From Chrysochromulina parva (Eukaryota > Haptophyta > Prymnesiales > Chrysochromulinaceae): DNA of 24,766 bases. Positions within the stretch are counted from its first letter, which is position 1; the number at the start of each line of letters is the position of its first letter. The translations under genes and the position numbers were made by a program. Shown here in pieces: positions 16,066 through 22,504 of the stretch. Location of the stretch: assembly GCA_002887195.1 (NCBI GenBank), contig PJAB01000521.1, positions 1 to 24,766 of the forward strand, in the 5' to 3' direction. The notes beneath the pieces were generated by a model. The model was not told the DNA's origin, searched no databases, and worked only from the letters and a program-made list of their open reading frames with translations.

Positions 16066-17337
16066 TTACGGCCGCTCGATCGATTCGGCAAGGTCGAAAC
16101 CCTGTAACGCGGCGCCGAGGCGACCAGGCGAGACAGACTCATCGACGGACACCATCGACGCGCCCCCCATCGACGTTTCGAGCGGCGAGAGACGCGCGCG
16201 GTGGTGGCCCGGCGGACGGGAGAGGTGCGCGGGCGAGGCGGCGCCAATGAGCGCTGGCCCGGAGTGCGCGGCTGCTCCAGAAGAGAGGTCTACTCCAGCG
16301 TCGTCCTCGTCCTCGTCCTCGTCATCGTCTTCAAAGGACTCCTCGGCGATGTCATCCTCGACCTGGTCGTACTCGTCGTCGTCCTCTTCGTCCTCGTCGT
16401 GGGAAGTGGGCACGGCCATGCGCTGGCTGCTCTGCCAAACGGTAGCGCCGGCCGCAATGCCGACGCTTCCGAGGGCCGAACTCGAGGGCGGCAGAGCCGG
16501 CGTGTGGTGACGCGACAGCGGCGCCAGCTGCGCCCCGCCTGTGCTCGCGCCACCTGGGCGCAGGGGCGCCCCGGAGCTGCCGAGGCTTGCGAGCTTGCTC
16601 TCGAGCGCCTCGAGGCGCCTCTCCTCAAGATGCTCGTCGGCGATCATCGCGGCCGGCGATGGCGACGACGCACCCGTCACACCGAGCGGGGGCAACGAGG
16701 CGCGGCTGCTGAGCGGTGGCAGGTGCGCGCCCATGCCCTGGGAGGGCAGCGGCGACAAGGGCGAGGGAGGCGTGAGCGGGCCGCTGCCGCCGCGAGACGG
16801 CTCCGGCTTGGACGTGATGTTGATGGTGAGCGGCTTCGACGGATCCTTAACAACAGCACGCGCCAATGAGGCGGCCGCTGGCTCTCCGGCGGCATCACCA
16901 GCCGGCGGCCGCGCGCCTGTGGGTTGCGGTAGGTCGGCCGTGAGCGCCGCACGCACGAGCTGCACGAGCAGTGGCTCGCCCGTGCCTGCGTCCAAGCTGA
17001 GTGCTCCTGCGAGTGCACCGCGGTCCAGTGACGTCTCATTGAGGTCCGCCTCGGGCACGAGGACCGAGTACGAGTAGTCCAGCTGGCAGTGTTGGAGCAG
17101 GTCGAGCACGAGCTGCGCGGCGACGCGACCGGCGCTGTCTTGGTGGAGCAATGCCGGACGCGCCATGCCGCCATGCGGCTCGCTCTGCTGCTGCTCGTGA
17201 ATGGCCGAGAAGACGCTGGCGCGCAGCTCGGCACGGATTTTACCGAGGACGCCACGCGCCTCGAGGGCCGTCGTGACGATCGACGTCAGGTTAGAGAGCG
17301 AGTCTGCCTCGGCGTCGGCGGTTGTCGAAACCATCAT
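16066..17337 (-). CDS. FOP/FGFR1OP-type LisH centrosome/basal-body protein
   Basis: 423 residues from tandem ATGs at 17337 and 17334. Residues ~12-40 (LSNLTSIVTTALEARGVLGK, then IRAELRASVFSAIHEQQ) match the FOP/FOR20 N-terminal dimerisation region, and residues ~75-100 (AQLVLDLLQHCQLDYSYSVL, then VPEADL) are its LisH motif. In animals and ciliates this family sits at centrioles, centriolar satellites and basal bodies and is needed for cilia assembly. The middle (~130-300) is a Ser/Pro-rich disordered linker with a short helix (EHLEERRLEALESKLASLGS). Residues ~315-355 are strongly acidic (EYDQVEDDIAEESF then a D/E run), similar in style to the acidic segment downstream in animal FOP. Human FOP is ~399 residues, so length fits. 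Implies the organism builds flagella (inference). Confidence 0.8.
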   Translation of the reverse strand: MMVSTTADAEADSLSNLTSIVTTALEARGVLGKIRAELRASVFSAIHEQQQSEPHGGMARPALLHQDSAGRVAAQLVLDLLQHCQLDYSYSVLVPEADLNETSLDRGALAGALSLDAGTGEPLLVQLVRAALTADLPQPTGARPPAGDAAGEPAAASLARAVVKDPSKPLTINITSKPEPSRGGSGPLTPPSPLSPLPSQGMGAHLPPLSSRASLPPLGVTGASSPSPAAMIADEHLEERRLEALESKLASLGSSGAPLRPGGASTGGAQLAPLSRHHTPALPPSSSALGSVGIAAGATVWQSSQRMAVPTSHDEDEEDDDEYDQVEDDIAEESFEDDDEDEDEDDAGVDLSSGAAAHSGPALIGAASPAHLSRPPGHHRARLSPLETSMGGASMVSVDESVSPGRLGAALQGFDLAESIERP

Positions 17338-17424
17338 GGGATGGTACCGCTCCGTCAGGAAAGCAAAAACCCGCGAAGGCGCGGAAAGCCGAAAACTCCC
17401 CTAGATTCTATGCACAAGTATGTG

Positions 17425-17506
17425 TTTCCTCTGACGAGCGGAGTATTTACATGTGCACAGCAACGCGGTGTTTTTCCTCTGACGAGCGGAGTATTTACAT
17501 GTGCAC
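17425..17506 (+). repeat. 34-bp direct repeat, two exact copies, period 48
   Basis: A 34-bp sequence beginning TTTCCTCTGACGAGCGGAGT occurs at 17425-17458 and again, unchanged, at 17473-17506. The spacer is 14 bp. It lies between the FOP start codon and the nuclease-like frame. The copies do not match flanking genes and are AT-richer than the surroundings. They could be a promoter array or a footprint of a mobile element. Confidence 0.9.
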
Positions 17507-17519
17507 CGCCCATTCACAC

Positions 17520-18272
17520 ATGTCCTTGATGGCAGCACTTCTCATGCTTGTGGCACCTGGCAGGGCATTGACCAACTGGCACGTCTCCAAGAGCCAGACG
17601 CATGACGCCCTGCTCTCGCTCGTGCGTGACGTGCTGGTCTTTGGCCCTCGCAGGCTTCCAGAGACGTGCGTCCATCTGGAGTCCGTGGTGAGGACGCTGC
17701 CCCACATCTATGGGTTGCCGTCCTCGGCACCGGGAGGCTTGCTGACTCCCGATCTGGTTGCTGCCGATCATTCGCGCGGTGAGCTCCTTATTGTTGAGGT
17801 CACCTGCGTGCCTGACGCGGCTCTTGGCCGCTATGCGAGACGCAAGGCCTCCAAGTACTACAGCCTTTGCAATCATGCTGCGCGTGCCTCGGGCTTGCGG
17901 GTCGGAGCGCCGCTGGTGGTCGCGCTTGGTACTGGGGGATGCGTACCAACCGCGACGCGCGACGCATTCTGCCGACTTCTCGGGCTAGATGAGGCACACG
18001 ACAGCGTGGCACGGCGTGCGCAAGAGTGTGTGGACGCCTATGTTGATGCCGGCGCGACCCTCGATGAGGGTGGTGAGCCGCCAACATCGCTGAAAACAGT
18101 GCTCACGAGAGCGATTGCGATCGCGAGGGGCCGCGTGGATGCGCCTCTGCGTAGCATCAGCCAGCGAGGCCATGAGCGAGGCACGCGAAGGGAACGATGG
18201 CAAGCTCGGAAACACCAGCGTCAGGCTCACGTGCTTAAAAGTGATGAGTCGGTTGATGAAGGACGGTTTTAA
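17520..18272 (+). CDS. Orphan PD-(D/E)xK-like nuclease domain protein, retroelement-derived or domesticated
   Basis: 250 residues from ATG at 17520; the frame is open further upstream through the 34-bp repeats (another in-frame ATG at 17499). The core is TPDLVAADHSRGELLIVEVT (P77-D78, then E93-V-T) followed by a basic helix RYARRKASKYYSLCNH and a strand APLVVALGTGGCVPTATRDA. This P-D, then E/D-V-T, then K/R-x-x-K-Y layout resembles the restriction-like endonuclease found at the C-terminus of non-LTR retrotransposon polyproteins. No reverse transcriptase, CCHC finger or other retroelement part is present, so it is either a truncated insertion or a small host protein. The upstream part (MSLMAALLMLVAPGRALTNW) has HDALLSLVRDVL helices. 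The C-terminal ~60 residues are basic (GTRRERWQARKHQRQAHVLK). Confidence 0.5.
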   Translation: MSLMAALLMLVAPGRALTNWHVSKSQTHDALLSLVRDVLVFGPRRLPETCVHLESVVRTLPHIYGLPSSAPGGLLTPDLVAADHSRGELLIVEVTCVPDAALGRYARRKASKYYSLCNHAARASGLRVGAPLVVALGTGGCVPTATRDAFCRLLGLDEAHDSVARRAQECVDAYVDAGATLDEGGEPPTSLKTVLTRAIAIARGRVDAPLRSISQRGHERGTRRERWQARKHQRQAHVLKSDESVDEGRF

Positions 18273-18300
18273 CAGACGAGTCAAAAGATCTTTGATTTTG

Positions 18301-18333
18301 AGTCAAGTCTGTTTTGCCAGTCAAGACTTGACT
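18301..18333. repeat. Inverted repeat upstream of the NEK-like gene
   Basis: AGTCAAGTCT (18301-18310) is the exact inverse complement of AGACTTGACT (18324-18333), a 10-bp stem with a 13-base loop. GACTTGACTTG also begins at 18325, and its inverse complement CAAGTCAAGTC ends at 20401, directly before the channel start codon, so 11-bp inverted copies bracket the kinase gene. Confidence 0.8.
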
Positions 18334-18406
18334 TGACTTTTCTTCAGTGAGTGCTTCCGCCGTTTCCACGCACGAAGGCGAGCGCACATCCGCCGAATTT
18401 GGAGCA

Positions 18407-20083
18407 ATGGCGAGCCTCGGCACCCGCGGCCCCTGGACGAAGCTCCAAGCGATCGGCAAGGGCTCTTTTGGTACCGTCTACCTCGTGCAGCGCACCGGTG
18501 CCGGAAACCAGCAAAAGTATGTGATGAAGGAGGTCAATCTACGGGGGCTTCCCAAGGCAGAGATGCTCGCCGCGCAGAACGAGGTTGCCGCTCTCCAGAA
18601 GGTGAAGCACCCGCACGCAGTCGCGATCGCAGATGCGCTCGTTGTGGACGACACACTCTGCATTATCATGGAGTGGGCGCAAGGCAAGGATCTGGGCGCG
18701 CTCATCGCGCAGCGCAAGACGGAGAGACGGCCCTTTACCGAGGATGAAGTGCTCAAAATCTTTTGGCAACTCACCTCCGTGTTGGCCCATTGCCACCACG
18801 AGCTGCACCTGCTCCACCGCGACCTGAAGCCGCAGAATGTCTTTCTCTCGGCCAATGGCGACGTCAAACTGGGCGACTTCGGGCTGGCCAAGGCGCTCGA
18901 GGCGACATGCGCGATCGCCAAGACGCAGTGCGGCACGCCGATCTACATGTCGCCCGAGCTGTGCCTGGGCCAAGATTACAACCGCGCCGCCGACGTCTGG
19001 GCGCTCGGATGCATCCTGTACGAGCTGATGACGCTCACCATGCCGTGGGCCGATTGCCGCGTACAGGGGCCGGGTGGTATGTCGGCGCTGCTCAAGAAGA
19101 TTGCGAGCTCGTCGCTCGACCTCACGCAGTGCAAGAAGCAATACTCAGCCGAGCTGTGCGGGCTGCTCTCGGCGCTGCTGCACAAGAAGGGCGAGAACCG
19201 TCCGGCGCTCGATCAGGTGCTGCAGCTGCCCTTCATCGCCAGGGCGGCCACTCCCAGAACGGCGCCCAGAACGGCGCCCCAGCCGCCAGCCGGAGCCGAG
19301 CAATCGCTCCCGCCCTCGTGGCAAAAGGTGCCCTCAAAGTCGCGCCCGGGCCAGTTCTCGTACGTGCACGTGCCCACCGGGTACAAGCAGGCCTTCTTTC
19401 CCGAGCGCGACGAGCTGCCGGAGGAGGTGATCGCAATGCTCAAGAAGCAGACATTCACGCCTGGCAAGCCGCCGCCGCCAACCGCACTGGCACCACCGCC
19501 TCGGGCGTCTCCGATGGGCGTCGCGGCGTCGCCCCGCGCGGCGCCTACCCCGCCGCCGCCGCCGCCGCTCTTCAACATGGCCGCCCAGTCTCCGCAGCTG
19601 CCCACACCGCAGGGCGCCCGGCCCACACCACGCGCGGCACCAGCACCGCCGGGGGTGGAGCGTCCCCTCCCCCCCTCGTGGCGCAAGGTCCCCTCGGCGT
19701 CCCGGCCGGGCGCCTTCTCTTACTTGCATGTACCCACCGGGTACAAGCAGCAAGAGGTGCCGCTGACCGACACGCCCGACCCCAAGATGCTCGAAGCGTG
19801 GAAGAAGGCCAAGGCGGCGGCCACAGGCAACCGACCGGTCGCCACCGCTGCCCTACAGCCGGGCGCGAGTCCCCAACCATACTGGAGCCCCAAAATGGGA
19901 GCCAACAAGCTCGAGCCGGTGCCCGAGAGCCGCGCGCTTCGCCCGACGGGGCAGGCCAACGGGCCCAATCAGACCCCGCCCGGTGCAGCGAAGAACCCGT
20001 TCGATTTCAAAAGCCCGCAGCACCAGCAGCACCAGCACCAGCAGCACCAGCAGCAGCCGGTGGGCCAGCGGCCACGCTTTTGA
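18407..20083 (+). CDS. NEK-like protein kinase with two WW-like modules
   Basis: 558 residues from ATG at 18407; the frame opens 20 codons earlier without ATG. Kinase domain ~10-280: G-loop G17KGSFGTVY, catalytic lysine K41 (VMKEV), HRDLKPQN with catalytic D139, DFG motif D157 (GDFGLAKAL), and CGTPIYMSPEL before the P+1 loop. The spacing, CGTP-Y-MSPE and DVWALGCILYEL best fit the NEK family, so all catalytic residues look intact. Two WW-like repeats follow at ~300-333 (LPPSWQKVPSKSRPGQFSYV) and ~420-453 (LPPSWRKVPSASRPGAFSYL), each ending HVPTGYKQ. The second WW tryptophan is absent. Pro-rich linkers surround them, and a His/Gln-rich tail ends the protein. NEK kinases regulate centrosomes, cilia and mitosis. 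The FOP gene lies 1 kb upstream on the other strand. Confidence 0.88.
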   Translation: MASLGTRGPWTKLQAIGKGSFGTVYLVQRTGAGNQQKYVMKEVNLRGLPKAEMLAAQNEVAALQKVKHPHAVAIADALVVDDTLCIIMEWAQGKDLGALIAQRKTERRPFTEDEVLKIFWQLTSVLAHCHHELHLLHRDLKPQNVFLSANGDVKLGDFGLAKALEATCAIAKTQCGTPIYMSPELCLGQDYNRAADVWALGCILYELMTLTMPWADCRVQGPGGMSALLKKIASSSLDLTQCKKQYSAELCGLLSALLHKKGENRPALDQVLQLPFIARAATPRTAPRTAPQPPAGAEQSLPPSWQKVPSKSRPGQFSYVHVPTGYKQAFFPERDELPEEVIAMLKKQTFTPGKPPPPTALAPPPRASPMGVAASPRAAPTPPPPPPLFNMAAQSPQLPTPQGARPTPRAAPAPPGVERPLPPSWRKVPSASRPGAFSYLHVPTGYKQQEVPLTDTPDPKMLEAWKKAKAAATGNRPVATAALQPGASPQPYWSPKMGANKLEPVPESRALRPTGQANGPNQTPPGAAKNPFDFKSPQHQQHQHQQHQQQPVGQRPRF

Positions 20084-20401
20084 GATGAGGGAGGGAGGCC
20101 AAAGCGCCCCTCACTCTTCTGCTCAAGACGTGGAGCCGTGGAGGGCTTGGAGGCAGCGCGGCACAATGACAGTGACCTAGCCACTTCGCAGCGTGCGAGT
20201 GAACGATCGCCGTTGGTGCGGCTAGAAGTGTTCTTCCTATAAGTGTTGTACTTGTGAAAGTGTGGGTCAACTGTGGCGGAACGTTGTAAACGCGATCGCG
20301 AGAGTGACGTGTGCTGGTCCTGCTGGAACACCTCGGAGCTCGGAGCTTTTGATTCTTTGAGAACGACTGAATTTCATCGACAACCCGAAACAAGTCAAGT
20401 C
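20084..20401. other. Intergenic region between NEK-like kinase and channel genes
   Basis: This 318-bp gap must hold the kinase 3' untranslated region and the channel promoter. No gene seen. The channel frame has an in-frame stop at 20255-20257 and then stays open, but the first ATG is at 20402. CTCGGAGCT is duplicated in tandem-like form near 20332-20346. CAAGTCAAGTC lies immediately before the ATG. Confidence 0.5.
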
Positions 20402-22461
20402 ATGAAACAACCGGGGTGGCGATCTAAGCTTTCACGCCGCCCTTCACGCGAAACCCGTTCGGCACGGCGCCTACCTGCCGGACGATACGAAAAAGCCGCG
20501 AGTGGACTGGCACACATGGCTGGGCCGTCGCCTACAGCGCAGAGGCCATCACCGCTTCTCCGGGGCCGTTCCTCACCGAATTTCCTCAGCAGCCCACGCG
20601 ATGGTTCAGAGTACATCGACCGTCGCTTCATCAAGCGCAATGCCCGCGGCTCGCAGGAGGCTCATTCAGCCAAGCCGCAGCTATGGAACTTTCACGGGAC
20701 AGAGGTCGACCTAGCGCCGGAGCAACAGTACATCTATGGCCGGCAGCTCTGGTACCTCCGTAGTCGTGCCTTTGAGAATATACAATTGGGCAGACCAATA
20801 GCAGGTATGCCCATGAATGCAGCAGCACGCTCATCAGGCATCAAGACCCTCGAGCGCGCGCCAGAGGACCTGGACCATCTGGAGGGTCTCGAGGGCCTCG
20901 ACAAGGTCCCGCCGTGCTCTGCGGTCATCGGCCCCAGCGGTCGCGTCTACTCGTCGAGGACCTTTGGATTCCTCGAAGTCGGCCGCGCGCCGCGGCCCTG
21001 GGCCATCAAGCTCGTCGAGTGGGCTCCATTTGATGCCTTCATCCTGGTCACGATCTTGGCGAACTGCGCCACCATGGCTTGGAACTCGCCACTCGACCCG
21101 CCGGGCACTCCGAAAGCCCAGTTCATTGATGTGTGCGAGTGGGTTTATCTATACATCTTCACCTTCGAGATGCTCGCCAAGATCTGCGCGTACGGCTTCG
21201 TCGGCCACGACCAGGCCTACCTGCGCGACGCGTGGTGCCAACTCGACTTTGTAGTGGTGAGCCTCGCGTGGCTTCCAATCCTCTTCCCCTCGTTTGGGAA
21301 CTACTCGGTGGTGCGCTCGGTGCGCGCGCTGAGGCCGCTGCGCGCGCTCAAGCGGCTGCCGGGCATGCCCGTCCTCGTCAACTCGATCCTGGCGGCACTG
21401 CCCAAGCTCGGCGACGTCACAATGCTCCTCGGGCTGCTCTTCGCCGTCTTCGGCATCTTAGGCATCGAGCAGTTCAAGGGCGAGCTACACTATCGGTGCG
21501 CGCTGCTCGGCTTCAACGAGACGCCTGGCCACCCAGAGCTGCGCGAGATGCTTCCGCTGCCCGATGGGCCGAGGCTCGTGCCGCGGCTGGACGACGGGCA
21601 GGCGGCGCAGGCGCGACGCCAGCTGGAGGCCATCGGGCGGCTGCTCAAGGGAAACCAAGCTGATGCGAGCGCGAGCGAGGAGAGCATCAGCCCTCAGCAG
21701 CAGTCGGACTTTGACACGGGCGTCTTTTGCGATCCCCACGAGCCAAATACTAAATGCCCTGCCGGCGAAACGTGCCGCTACTTTGATGACAACGTCAACT
21801 ACGGCGCCACCAACTTTGACAACTTTGGGTGGGCGAGCGTACAAATCTTCCAGACGATCAGCTTCGATGGCTGGACGTCCGCCATGTACGCGGTGCTCAA
21901 TGCGACGGGCCAGCCGCTCGTGCTTGTGTACTTTGTGCTCCTCATCGTGCTCGGGGGCTTCTTCATCGTCAACCTCTTCCTCGCAGTCCTCTTCCAAGAG
22001 TTCACCGAGGCGCAGGCTCGAGAGAAGGCGATCGCCGAGCAGGCCGCGCGTGCAGCAGCCGCTCGCCAGGCGCGACGTGCGCAGCGCAATGGGTCAGCGC
22101 GAGGCGCCTCACCGCCCCCCTCGCCGCCGCATTTCGAGCAACAGAAGCGAATCCCGTTTCCCGACCCCGACAACCTGCTGGAGCGGGAAAGGCACAAGTT
22201 GGAGACGTTCAAGGCTGAGGCCGAGGGCGAAACCAGGGCCGCACTGATCTCAGGAGCGCAACGATACGTAAGCGATGCGTCGCTCGTGGTGCGAGTGGAG
22301 GCGGAAGACGATGAAGATGAAGCTCCGTCAAGCCATGTGTACATGGCGTTGAGTCCGTCGGCGAGCCCTGTGCAGGCGCGCATGGAGGCTGGCAAGGCGA
22401 CGGTAGCGCCTGTGCAGGCGCGCATGGAGGCTGGCAAGGCGGCGGTGCCCAACGACGACAA

Positions 22462-22504
<43 letters not shown>

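Noticed and set aside
15777..16247. 156-codon minus-strand frame overlapping the FOP 3' end
   Set aside because: Overlaps the FOP coding end in another frame and is Arg/Pro-rich without any family resemblance.
18763..20088. 441-codon second frame on the same strand as the kinase
   Set aside because: Product is Arg/Ala/Gln shadow sequence; the kinase frame has all catalytic motifs.
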